From Toxonevra muliebris (Eukaryota; Arthropoda; Insecta; Diptera; Pallopteridae), in NCBI GenBank assembly GCA_963691655.1, contig OY829326.1, positions 25,346,878-25,410,877 on the forward strand: 64,000 nt of DNA, written 5' to 3'. Every line of letters begins with the position of its first letter. The first letter of the stretch is position 1. A program made the translations under genes and the position numbers. This document shows, piece by piece, positions 24,680 through 37,600 of this stretch. A model generated the notes under the pieces. The model made no database searches, was not told the DNA's origin, and was given only the letters and a program-made list of their open reading frames with translations.

Positions 24680-24910
24680 TACTATTAGAAGCCACTAATG
24701 ATTTGAACAGAAAGGAGGTAACTAAATCTTTCATGGGCTCAGATCCATTACGTGTAATAGTAGAAAGCAAAGGGGGGAATTTGGGGTTAAACCTCCCCCT
24801 CCCTTTATTGATGAAAATCTCATACAATTCCCTCCTTAGCCAATCTCTGGATCTACTAGTGGTAAGGAGTATATTAGAGAAACTTTGAACTCCGGGATAC
24901 AAAAGCTTCT
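24680..24910. repeat. Dispersed repeat with G-rich box, copy 1
   Basis: Contains GGGGGGAATTTGGGGTTAAA followed by CCTCCCC at about 24772-24800. A second copy of this box occurs near 26458-26485 (GGGGGAGATTTGGGGTTAAG), so the block belongs to an interspersed family. Overlapping open frames on both strands are incidental. Confidence 0.5.
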
Positions 24911-24954
24911 GCAATCATTTATTCAAAAATGAGAATTCTCGAGGCGTTTCTTAA

Positions 24955-25575
24955 GGATGTAGTCTGGTGTTTCGGTCTAATTTTCAAGGTTTTTTTTTGG
25001 AAATTTTTTATTATAACAAAATAAAATAGAACATTTTTTAGTGTTTTTTACGTCCAAAGTGGACACCTAAAAAAAAGGTGTATGGCTGGCCCAGGTGATT
25101 ACGGCACTTGAAGTCATCTGAGACAAAATATTTAAATAGAATATTATTTTGTAGACTTGTCAATCTGGCAGGTAGTGGTTTTAAACACTTTTATTAAAAA
25201 ATAACAAAATGGCAGACTTCAAAAAAAAAAATTCAAAAATTGCTCTTATTTTGTTGCAAATCGGAATAAAAAAATAGAAATAATGCTTAAAAATAAACAA
25301 TTCTACTACCTGCGAGAGCCAATGCCGTGTTAAATAACCCGTTAAAATTTCAGCCCAATCGGCTGTATAGAATCTCTTCAAGCCCCTGGGCCGATCAAAA
25401 ACACGTTGTTTCGAGAAAAACGCTTAAAGTTTTAACAACACAAACAGTTTAACCAACAAACGCTCTCGACTATGTGCTATAACTTTGTAAATATTTTGAA
25501 TTAAATTAAATTATACTTTCGAGATACATAATAAAAAAAATCGATTTTTTGAAACTGGAACACCAGACTACATGC
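24955..25575. mobile_element. TTAA-flanked inverted-repeat element (piggyBac-like MITE)
   Basis: The ends are inverted: ATGTAGTCTGGTGTT at 24957-24971 and the complement of ATGTAGTCTGGTGTT at 25559-25573. The unit is bounded by TTAA at 24951-24954 and 25576-25579, the target duplication of piggyBac transposons. The 621-bp interior has no transposase frame, so it would be mobilised in trans, if at all. Confidence 0.72.
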
Positions 25576-26269
25576 TTAAAAAGAAGTGAATGACTTAATG
25601 AGCACTTGCAAACTATGTATCTTATAATAAAATATTCCTCGTCGGAAAATATTTCAAGAATAATTGAAAAAATAAGAATTTGCACTGAAAAGTAAAAATT
25701 ACTTAGAAAAACTAAACAAAATTATTTTCATCAAATAACGTCTAATCTAACTCATATAAGGTAAAAGCTTTAGTTATGGTTTGATTAGGTGAATTTTTCT
25801 GTTTTGCAGGGAAAATTTATTTATTTTAAAAATAGTCTTTGATGATTTTGGCCCTCAGAGACGTCAAACATTTTTCAGTGAGGCAATATTTTATGTAAAT
25901 TAATTACGTAACTACAAGTGTTTAAGCTGCAACTACAGTGTGGCAATACAAAATATTCGGCTATAAAAATTTGACGCATTTTGTAAAGTTTTTTGTTTTT
26001 AATATAAATTAATTACTTGACTACAAATGTTTAACAAATAGTATTCTACTTTTAATAAATTAATCGCCTGAAGAAGGGAACAAAGGGAAGGGAAACGTTG
26101 GGAACAATGTATGAAATAATTTTATTATTTGCGTATCAAAAACTTCAACCAAAAAACCTTTATATCCTTCCTTGTTTTAAATACATAAATTGGTCTAACA
26201 GAAAATTCAGAAAATATTTTATATTTTTGAGAACGCAAGTACTAGTACATGATTTTTCAAGGTAAAACT

Positions 26270-26500
26270 TGAGAATTTTAGACTGATCGGAATTCGTTTT
26301 GCAGTGACCCGTGGGCTTTTATTGGTTAATTAGTTCAAAATGATTGAGGGAGGATGAAAAATGTTCGATTGATTTTAAGACTTGTCTATTGGCTCAGGCT
26401 TTTCAGATAAATTGATTTAAAAATGCTTCAAATCGCAATTGGCCATATTGTGGTTCAAGGGGGAGATTTGGGGTTAAGACCCTCCGTCATATATTTTGAA
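26270..26500. repeat. Dispersed repeat with G-rich box, copy 2
   Basis: Shares the GGGGGA-x-TTTGGGGTTAA box with the block at 24680-24910. No coding content recognised. Confidence 0.4.
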
Positions 26501-26509
26501 TGTTGTTCA

Positions 26510-28351
26510 TGAATTAAAAAAACAAAACAAATTTTACCAGGTCGAAAAAATTAGAATTGGTCTGATAATCAGATTCCAGAGTCCAAGAACTTAAAAAGAG
26601 ACTTAAAATTAATGTTCGTAATTTTGCATATTGATACTTTGCAACTTTTTCTGATACAAAAATTTGAACATTGCATTTAAACATGCATTTTTGATCCATT
26701 TCAATATTCAGTTAGTCATTATTATTGCAAGCAGAATTTGATTACTGCATGTTGATCTGTAGAGATGTATTTTTGTTTGTCTTTTTATACCCGGTTTCAA
26801 GGGAAAATCTAGATGTGTGTGAAAATCTAGATGTTTTCAACAAGGAAGAGCGGAGGAGAGAGTTGAAGGAACGAATACAAAATATGAAGCTTTACGAACT
26901 TAACTGTACTGGATCTGCTCTTACCTGTTTCTTGAAACATCTATTTTTCATTTAGCCCTAAAATTTCATCATTTAAAATGCAACAAATTCTTTCAGTTAA
27001 GCAAAGCTTTCAAATTCAAAACAAAAATTTTTAATATTACTAAATTCAATTTCTTGCTTTACATATAATAAACCGCCAAAAAATATGAAAAGCCTTAGGC
27101 AATTATGTCAGGTATGAAAAATTAATAACGTAGTAGAAACGTTAATAACGTAGACCACCAACTATTGCTGTTTCGAAGTTTGATTGTGATTGTTTCATTT
27201 TTTGGCACATGCAACAATAAATAATTAATTTGAAAAAAACTAAATCGATTTTATAACAAGAAATGAAAATAAGCCAGAATTTTATAAATTTTTACAAGGT
27301 TAAAATGTTGATACAAAATTTCTGCAAAAAGCTGAAAATTATATAAAAAATTTTGGATAAATCAATTGAAGGGGGCGGGAGATTTCTACTACACATTTCT
27401 GCAACATATATACATAAATATAATTAAATGCACTTTCTATATATCTAATTTGGTATAATGTTAAAAAATTATTTAAATAATATAGGTAATATATTTTGAT
27501 TTTGATGTTATCATAAATTGCTAATACTAAAATTTAGTGCATGTTAAAAAATTTTGGTTTTACGTTTGATTTTTTTGTTTTGGTTTTTTTTTCATTTTGG
27601 GGGAAATAAATCTATAATAATCGAACACATTACTAAAGCTACTTGTTATTTTTTTTGTCAAAATTTCTTGTTGATCAGTTACTAACAAAACAACAATAAA
27701 TATATATACATATATACATATACATGTATGTCTAAATATATATGTATGTATATATTTAAATAAGTTAACAACTATAATTATAATTAGAAACAATAATAAA
27801 TATTTATATGTAAGTATACATCTATATGTACGTGTATATATATTAATTTTAAGTTTAATATTTAAATGGAGATATGTTGAAAGTAAATATAACATTTATA
27901 AAAGTTTATAATTACTAATTTTTAAATTAATAATAATAATAATAATATTACCCTCTGCCCCTTCTATATATTGCTTCCAATAAATATTGGAATGGATTTA
28001 GTATTTCTTAATATTTCTTTTCTGTATTTCAAAAGAGAAAAGATTAAATCATTTCTTTTGGTTTAACAAATTTAAATAATACAAACATTGTTGCTTTTTG
28101 TTTGATTTTGGCTTTGTTTATATTATAGTATGCAATTTGCAATGATAATGCCATTTGTTGAATTTCCTTTCACTATGTCATTATGTAGGTAATTAAATTC
28201 ACAATTTTATTTGGCAACTGCATAAATGAATTTAATTACTTCAAGTTCAAGTTTAGGTTGCGTTTAATTTTCAATTTCAAATTTCGAAATTTTCTTAAAA
28301 TTGTATAAATACAAATTCTAATATGTACGAGCATATACAAGTATAACTCAT
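26510..28351 (-). other. Downstream flank and probable 3' UTR of the SCYL2-type gene
   Basis: No coding frame. The part next to the stop (roughly 27550-28351) is probably 3' UTR. A minus-strand AATAAA is seen as TTTATT near 28206, but other candidates exist and the transcript end cannot be fixed. Confidence 0.4.
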
Positions 28352-28618
28352 TCACTGACTAAATGTAATATTGAGTGACGGACACTTTCGGACGTAGTTA
28401 CGTGTTCCATTCACAGCTAAATGATGCACAGGACTAGCAGTGCCAGATACAGATGTTATTTGTCTTACCATTCCGGAACCCAATTGTTGCAATATACCAG
28501 AGCCAGATCCCAATGGTCCAGATGATAAAACTGTTGAGGTGCGTCGCGATCGTATCGATTGCATGCTAGATGATAACATAAATGGTACACTGCTCGATGT
28601 ATTTGGCATTGAACCACC
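28352..28618 (-). CDS. SCYL2: SCYL2 terminal exon
   Basis: The minus-strand acceptor AAAACAG precedes 28618; 88 codons and TGA. It reads GGSMPNTSSSVPFML, then RSRRTSTVLSS and ends YVRKCPSLNITFSQ. Phase 0 fits the donor at 37408 as well as both small exons between. The first Met (28609) is internal, not a start. Confidence 0.75.
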   Translation of the reverse strand, partial: GGSMPNTSSSVPFMLSSSMQSIRSRRTSTVLSSGPLGSGSGILQQLGSGMVRQITSVSGTASPVHHLAVNGTRNYVRKCPSLNITFSQ

Positions 28619-31600
28619 CTGTTTTTGGGAGTATAATAAAGGAGATTTCTTTGAAAGATTAGGAAGTCTCTTCAGAGCATATTAGTTCAAATGTAATAAG
28701 TTGAGTGTGTTCTTGTGCGAAGCAAAGAAGAAGATTATTGTTTGTGGAATTAGAATGCTGAAGTAACAGAAAGGTAGTCATTGCTCTTAATACTAATTTC
28801 ACTCAATGGGAAAATTTGTCGTTTTTGAGATGATTGATTAAAAAATTTGACATTTTTGGTTGGATTAATCTATTTGCGCGCTGTTTTGCTATACGAGGGA
28901 AACCCTTAAATATCCTTGGTATTTTCATGCAATTTATTTGTGTTTTTCAGATATAAATTTTGTGAAAACTGAGCATGAAATATTAATTATTTAGATGAAT
29001 GACTACCGCTTCAGTTTTGGTTCGAATGGCACAGTAATTTAAGAATTCAAAGCTTAAAAAAATAATTTATGTATAGCTAAATGTTGGTATGACTTTTGGT
29101 CTGAATTTAGTAAAAAATGTTGATCCGAGTTTAATTTAATTTTAGGTTAAAATTTGGTCAAATTTTTGTTTTCAGTATTACTTTCTGCATAAACTTTGAT
29201 CTGAGTTTTGGTCTGAATTTGATTTACTCTTTTATCTGAGTTATAGTCTAAATTTTGTCCTGAATATTAATATAAATTTTGATCTGAGTTTTTGTATAAT
29301 TTTTGGTGCCCTTTCGGTCTGAATTTAAGCTACCTTAAGTTTAATTTTTGGTCTGTGCATTGGTCTATTTTTTGAGTTGAATATTTTAGCCTGAATATTG
29401 GTCTGATTTTTTTATCAGAATTTGGTCCAGATTTGATTTAAGTTTTGTTCAGAATTTGATATAAACTTTGGTTTGATTTTTGGTCTAATATTTGTTCTGA
29501 GTTTATGGCTTGAATTTTGATCTGAATTTTTGTCTGATTTCTAGTCTGAATATTGGTCTGCCTGCTTTTTGTTTGCATATTGATGTGAGTTTTGATCAGA
29601 ATTTGGTTCAGAATTGGTTTAAGATTTTGTCTGAATTTTGGTATGATTTTTGGTCAAAACTTTTTTTTTTGATTTTTGGCTTGAATTTCAATCCCAATCC
29701 TTTGGTCAGAGTGTCGGTTTTGGTCTGGATTGAGGTCTGGGGTTTTGTTTGGGTTTTGATCTGAGTTTGTTCAAAATTTTGGACTGACTTTTGGTCTGAA
29801 CTTAGAACGATTTTCGATCCATATTTTGGTCAGCCTTTTGCCTGAATTGTGTGTAAAATACGGTCTAATTTTTAGTCTAAACTTTAGTTTGCGATTGGTT
29901 TGAATATTTTAGTTTGATTTTTTGTCAGAATTTGATGTATTTTTAGGCCTGATCTTTAATGAGGCTTTTAGGTTGGCTTTTGGTCAAAGTTTCAGCTTTT
30001 ATCTGGATTTCGCTGTGTCTTTTAATTTTGGTGTTTCGTCTGGATTTTGGTCCAGTTTTTTGTCTAATAATTATCTAATAATAACAAGTCTCCACAAACC
30101 CAAATCCTCAATCCACTAATGTTGACGTTAGGTTGGTTGGTTAAGTGCTGTCAATTTCTATGCTCATGAGAGAAACATTTTTGTGCTATACTCAGTATTA
30201 CTGTTAGAGACAGACAACACCTTCAATGTTAGCGTCTTTGATATAAATTTATTGAACAGCATGAGTTCGTTTCACATGGTAAAACATTATTCCAAATGTT
30301 AATAAATTTTGATTCAATGATATTCTTCTTTGCTAAAAAAGTGATAAGTATTAGGGTTGAGCTATTAATCAAGATTTTCTGGTTTAACGTGAGTTTTTCC
30401 TTAAAAAAAATCTGGATAAATAGCTCAGCCTTATTAAGTAAAAATTAATGTTTTTAAGAATTATTCGGTTAATATTGTAATGTAGAGTTATTAAAATGTA
30501 ATGAGTGATTTAAAAGCTGATTTCAAAAAACCGTCAACAATAAAACAGGAATCAAACGAACAAAAATAAAAAAACAAAACGGATTTATTTTAACAAAACA
30601 GAAAAACAAAGAACAATTCTGAATTATGTAAAACTTTTCATTTCAACCAACAACACAGGAAAATCAAAATCCATCAAACATTAAAATTGATTTTTTTTTT
30701 TTTTTTGCAAATATCGACGTTTTTTCTTGCCAGATAGGAATTTTTTTCTTAACGAAATGCTTACAAATAAACAGCAAACAAAAAAATAAGGACGACAAAC
30801 AAAAATTTTTAAAAGTAGTTAAATATAGAAATATATATATAGAAAATAGTTAGTTAATGTTGATGAAATAATACAATTAGCACAGTAAGTAATCGCTTTG
30901 TAGAACAAAGAAAGCAGTGACGGGCAAAGTTATGTTACCCGCTTTGAAAAGCTTAAAAGCTAGTGCATAGTTTTGCACGTCACTGTCTTGAGAATACAAG
31001 GAAATGTTGAATGCAGTTTTTAAGAAGTATTTGTTAAAGAAAAATTTATACATTATACATAGTATATTTGGAGAATTGCAAATCAATTTCTGTATAAGTA
31101 TATATAGGAGTATTTGTTTGAAATCAAAGCGAAAACGTGTACTCACGATCATGCTCCGTGCAAGCTGCAAAAATGTTCATGGTAACCGAAAACGAAATAC
31201 AAACACATGGAATGAACAGATTTTTTTTCTTTTTCTTGTTTTTTTTAGACTTTGGATAGATTCACTTAAATACATATATATATATAAATATACGCAAAAG
31301 ACTTGCATATCAATAATCGAAAATAAAATCAAAAACAATAACAAAAAACATAAGAATTCAATTTATGTTTTAAATGATGAATAAATATAAAAAAAAACGA
31401 GAAATATTTCATACGAGAAAAATGCATGAGTTTCAATTTGTATATTTGAACGACCACCAATCAATGTTTCTGTTTGTGTGTGTGTGTTTGTGTGAATACA
31501 CCACCACAAATACAACAATCAAATAATAATAAAGAAACAATTTTCGAGAAAAAAAGAAACAAAATTTTATGCAAATAAATACAAAAAAAAAAAAACGGAA

Positions 31601-34600
31601 CGAAAACACATAAAAAACACATATAAAAACGAGTATGAAAAATTATACATCTCCATCATCATAGTATACAGAAACTGTTTTAAACAAAATACAAATAGAA
31701 ATTGGATGAATTGTTATGGAATGTACGAGTATTGTAAGTAAAATTGATTGTTGATTGTAGCTTTTGTTTTCAAAATAGATTATATTGTACATATGTTAGT
31801 CCACCAAACCGAAAAACACAAAAAACATTGATATTTTAATAATCAAATCTTACAAAAAAAAAAAAATCAAATTAAAAAAGAAAAATTTACGAACGAGCGT
31901 TGAAAGGAACGATGGGTGCTTCAGTTTTCATCATCACATTATATTTTCATGGGTTTTATTTTCCTTTACATGTAGAAAACAAATACGAGTATACAATATT
32001 CAGTAGATTATATGCAAATGTAGGTATTAATTGGAGTCCATAAAAAAAACACACACAATAAGATACGAATAGGTATTGATATGCATATAAATTGCAATAA
32101 ATGAATTTTGAATATTTTTTTATTAAATTAAAAGTTATTTTCACATCAAAAACTAAGAGAATAAAATGGTAGCAGCAGGTAAAGCATTTATATAATACAT
32201 ACCCATATTGTTTTTATTATTTTATTCTAGATATATTAAAGGTTGTTTTAACCTGTGATACTGAAATGTAAAACCATTATAGGAATTTGAAGCTAAAAGC
32301 TTTTTTCTTAGTTGCATTTGCATCGATATATTAGTTGATATTGCCCATTTAAGGTTTTTATTTTGTTTCGGAGGTTATTTTGATCATTTCAGGAGTTACT
32401 TGGGGCCTGCATCTGGGTATAAGGAATGTTTAAACCATGTTTAGTTGAGATTGCTCCAGTTTTGTTTAAGTAATTACGTTAACGGGCGAACGGAAATAGC
32501 TAGATCGACTCGGTTATGCACTCTAATTAAATACATCAGTACCTGCAACTCTTAATTATGGGGATTATAAACAACTATTACTCGGTCAAAACCAATATAT
32601 CTTGAACATAGACTATGTAGGGTATAAAATTAGATTCGCGTTGAAGTCTGGGTTTCTACGAAAATTAGTATTTTACGTTCCTTACAACAGCAAAAAAATT
32701 TTTTTATTTTAATTGATGTGCTGAAATTTAAAGGAACTGTAGAAAATAAAAAAATACCAACTTCCTGATGTTTCAAAAAAGCTTGGCTTTTATATCTAAG
32801 CAACTTATTAGTTATTTTACTACACCATACGAAGCAGCTGTCTTGGCTTGGTTTTCAGAACAAGATTAAAAAGTATTTTAAGCAAAAAAAATGTTAAAGA
32901 ATTAGCCTAGCCAGTGAAATGCAGCGTTTAATATTACGTCTGCAGTTTCCGCTATCAATTTTTTCGCAAGAAGTATGAGAAGTAGCATGAAGCATGGTTT
33001 CTATTTTTGAGGTATAGTTCTGAGTTCCTTTGTTACCTGCAGACAATATTTTATTACAGTACCCTTTTTGCAGGAAAAAAAACAACTGAAACTTTAATAA
33101 CCCGGTTCTGTTCTTTAAATGTAAATATTAAATACTTAACTTGTCAGCTAATTTAAGTCAAAGGAAGAAATTTTATGTTTTCTTATGAAGAAAACTAATT
33201 TAACCCTTTAACAGAGCAGTGAAAATTAAGCTTTGCTGCCAAAAATGTGCCGAAAAAATATCATATTTTCCGAAGAAATATGATATTATCATATTTTATG
33301 TTTTTATTTTAGGTCGCAGAATTTAAATTTTTTGTCAAAATTAAAAAAAAAAATCAAAATGGCTACCAAACAAATTTTAAAGTTAACGAATCTGGTTGAA
33401 AATATTTACTCGTGGGTTTTTGGGGTCGCTGAATACAAATCTTCTGTCAAAATTAAAAAAATTAAAAATGTTTCTGTACTTATATATTTCACAACATGCC
33501 TCGTTTGTGAGAGATCCTATCTTCACCTTCTTGAGGACAAACGGAGAACTATAATGTAAGAGGCTTAAATTTTTAAGAGTAATATCAGCTTAACAAGTAA
33601 CAAAGTGAAAAATTAAATGCAATTAACATTAAAAAAATTAGTGAAACACAACTTGATTGGTCGCCAATTTGAAGTTACCATTTTGAATTTTTAAATTTTT
33701 ATCAAAGATTCGGACTGAGTGATCCCAAAAACTCCGGAGTAAGTATTTTCAGACATATTCGTTTACTTAAAAAAGTTTTTGTCGCCATTTTGAAGCCGCC
33801 ACTTTGAATATTTAAATTTTGATCAACGATTTGGATTCAGCGATCCCGAATACCTCCGAGTAAACATTTTCAGCCGTGGTGGTTAAACTTAAAATTTTTT
33901 TGGTCGCCATTTTGAATATTCCGATTTCGACTTTAAAACACTTAGAATACTTATTGATATTCATATCATATTGGGTTAAGTTATTTTTCTATTAGTTGCT
34001 GCAATAGCGGTCTCGCTGCATAAGAAGCACGAATTTTTGTTTGCCTCTATAGAGGCCAGTTACAGTGAAGGGGTTAAAGGATTAATACTTAGGCTGCATC
34101 TGTTGCATCAATTACTTAATAGAGAAAGAGCTTTTTGTATCAATATGTACCCAATACTGATGAAATTATTCCCATATGTTAAATAAACTGCATCCAGATT
34201 GCTCTAGATCTAACAGCAGTGAAAGGCGAAAAGACTCCACCCGGGGTGTTCCTATACTTACATTTCTCGTAATGAAAGTGCTACCTAGTGTTGAGTTGAT
34301 TATCTTGTTTTCTTATATGTGGTTAATCAAATCTGTTAAGGAAACATCTATGTTTAGATGCCTTAGTGGATTACTAGATGACGTAGAGAATAAAGATTTT
34401 AATGCCACGTCGACTTTTCAATCTGATGAACTAAACAAAAGAGAGCTGACTTGCCTTGTAGGCGTATTACGATTTAGAAAACTTTAAAAGGATGACAGTC
34501 TCCATAATACAAATTTGTGTCGCTCTAGTATTTTCATGACGAAGAACGACAAGTATATTGATTTATAGTCCTTGGGCTACAAGATGATACTTCCCCTTCT

Positions 34601-37600
34601 TAAGAGATAAATACCGATAAAAATTCGTTGGCACAATTAAAAGCTTACAAGGAAGTCGCCGTGTTGTAGTGATCATATTCTGGAAGCTAAGCAGGGTAAA
34701 AAAGAACAGAAATATAAAACAAAAGTTGTTTCTACGTGGCACCATCTCCAAGAGTAAATACTGTTTATGAAAAGGTTAGGTTAGGTAGTACTGGCTGGCC
34801 ACGCATAGGTCCTTTAGGTCCTTAGCGATTCCAGATTTACCAAATTTAGCGAGTGTACACGTCATTTAAGATGCGAGTGTGGTTAGTAAATTTTAAAAGA
34901 CAGTTCACCCCCAGTTCAGCGAGCTCGTTCAGACCCTCAAACTGTGGAGCTCCTAAGTACGTTAATCGAGTTCTAGTGAGCGCGGGACAGTTGTAAAGAA
35001 GATGCTCCAGAGTTTCCCTTGCATCTTGCTCCATACACTTCCTGCAAATCCTGGTTATGAAAAACTTTTCGGTTACATAAAACTGTAGATCCCTAACATT
35101 TGTATACAAATATAAATCGGGAAAAGCTTGATCATGGGCTGTTGTGCTATATTTGTAGCAGTAGTAGTAGTAGTGGCACAATTAAGTAGGTATAATTATA
35201 TTATTTAAAAAGAGAAAAACAAGACGACTCACATTTCAATCAGTTAATCATAAAACATATAAATTAAAAGAAGTAACAGCAAACATTAGAAAGAATTATT
35301 AAGAACTTCAATGAAAAAATTAAATAAAATTATTAACGAATATACTGATGGTCATTTTTTTGAATTACATAAAACACAGCAAAATGCAATTTTGTCAAAA
35401 AAGAAAACAAAACAAACAAACAGACGAAACAAAAAGAAAACTTAAATATTTAAATTTCAAACACTTTAGTAGAATGGAACACTTTTCATTTATTATAATT
35501 AATAGTTAAAGAACAACACTCTGTGTGGTTTAAATTTACGTATGTATAAAGTAGCATCATCATTATTATTAAGATATATTGGCGAGCGTGCGATGGCGAG
35601 CTATATAAAATGTGATATATAAGTTAGGTAGTAAGTAGAATGATAGTAATTGTACAGAGTGTAACAAATAGTGAAGAGCAAAATTATGCCCACTGCCGCT
35701 GTGGTTGATTGTACACTTCAGTTCACTTAATTTCACTTTTTCGATAACACACTCGCACAAGAGCAACGTAGTTTTTGGGATATTGCAAATCAAATTGCTT
35801 TTGAGTTTTTTAGACTTACAACATAGACAGAAGATGAGGGTACTGAAAGACTTGATCCTGAGCTACCGCGTGCACCAAAACCATACGTCTATTATGCATT
35901 ATTTTTGTTGTGGTTGTTGTTGTTGTTATAGTAGTAGTAAAGGTAAAGGTAATATTGTAAAATGTTTTCAAGTATGAAAAATATGAAAAATTGTAAATAA
36001 TTGGAATGAATTTTAAAAGAAAAATTAAGCAACATAAGTATTTTCAAAATTAAAATTATAAATTGATTTTGTTTTTGCATTAGTTTTATATTTACTATAT
36101 TTTATTTTGCTTTTTAACATAGATAAAATGAAGAATATTTTCCAAAGAATATACATACATACATACACACATACATACATATACGTATAGTAATAACAGG
36201 AAGGTCCATCAATTTTATTCGGATGGCCCACTCTCTAAGAATTTGTACACTCTGAGAGTAGCAATAGAACGGCTCTATTTTTCAAGTGCAAGCGATTAAG
36301 TGCGTTGTTATGCAGACGATCACGATCACATCATGGGCTCGAGTTGTTGTTGCTTCAATATAAAGTGAAAAATTGAGAGAGATAGCAAGAGAGTAAAATT
36401 TGATCGACACGATCACCAAATGATTTGGCTGTCCATGCCGAATCATGAGATCAAACCAGTGTTGCCTTTGAGATATTATTCAGAATAATTATCTTTTAGG
36501 AGCAAAATAGTCCACTTTTGGTGAACATTTGTATACATGATACAAAAAGGAAAAAAAAAGCTTAATAGCAACATTCGTCATTCTTTACATATTCGTTTAC
36601 CCATAAAATTTTGCAAAAAGTTAAAAAAGCTAATTTTTAATTAATTTTATTTATTTGTTATTAAGAAATTTATCAATTTACTTCACAAATTTTGCACAAA
36701 AACAAAAAAAAAAAGTTGCTACGAAGTTTGAATAAAATAGCAAAAAATAGCAAAAAAAAAGTAGTAAAACAATACAAAAATGTACTATTGATCGGCGATC
36801 AAATGACTGTCTATATAACATACTTTTGGCAGAGAGTAAAAAGTGACGTGATCGGCAATCATTTGATCGTCTACATAAATTTGCTGATTTCTATGCATAT
36901 AAACTAGCGTAGGCCAAAGGCTTGCAAATGAGCGTAAGAAATTTCACATGTACAGAGCTCATTTCCATAGAAAGAGTGTTCAATCGATCATTGTGTATGT
37001 ATAGGTGGCCATCACTGATATAAACACTTAAAATGTATATGCATACATATGTATGTATATATAAATATATTCTTTGGCATATAACATAAACAAAGTTAGA
37101 ATCTAAAATCTAAGAGAAGATTTATATTTGAGTTTTTTGCTGTTTTTTTTTTTTTGAAAGCTGAAACGCTAAATTTTAATAGAATATTTCGTATAATAAA
37201 ACTTTAATATTAATTTATTTTATGTACGTAGATTATTAAATTTCTAAACATAAACCGAAAAAAAAAACAAAACAATATTTTTTGTTTAGTAACTTCAAGT
37301 ACAAAACCCCAAAATTAAACTAAACAAAAACAAAATACATCACAATTATAATTATAATTATATTATGTAGTATAACGAGTACAAAGTACAAAAGTACAGT
37401 AACTTACAGTTGGTGGTGACAAATTGATTGTCGAACCGCGTCGCTCTTGTGGTCCAATGCTTGAGTGACGTCGCGTTGGCAATCCACTGCCCGGGGTGCC
37501 ACCTGGTGAGGACGCACACGATGGCGCAATGCGTATTTTCGGTGTCATTAGTGTATTGTCAGAGAGACGACGATTTGGGAATGCGTTCGCTACACGCAGA

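Larger units (their letters stand above)
28619..37407 (-). other. SCYL2: Last large intron region of the SCYL2-type gene
   Basis: 8.8 kb that contains a 12-bp minisatellite, an A-rich stretch (30540-31900), a foldback element, a LINE tail, two candidate small exons and repeat-rich DNA around 36300-37020. A 103-codon plus frame at 34176-34487 and a 126-codon plus frame at 31004-31384 have no recognised domain. Confidence 0.6.

Noticed and set aside
29510..30119. Open frames of 84 and 65 codons on the plus strand
   Set aside because: They are generated by the 12-bp minisatellite and repeat Phe-Asp-Leu-Asn-like residues; no start context or splice support.
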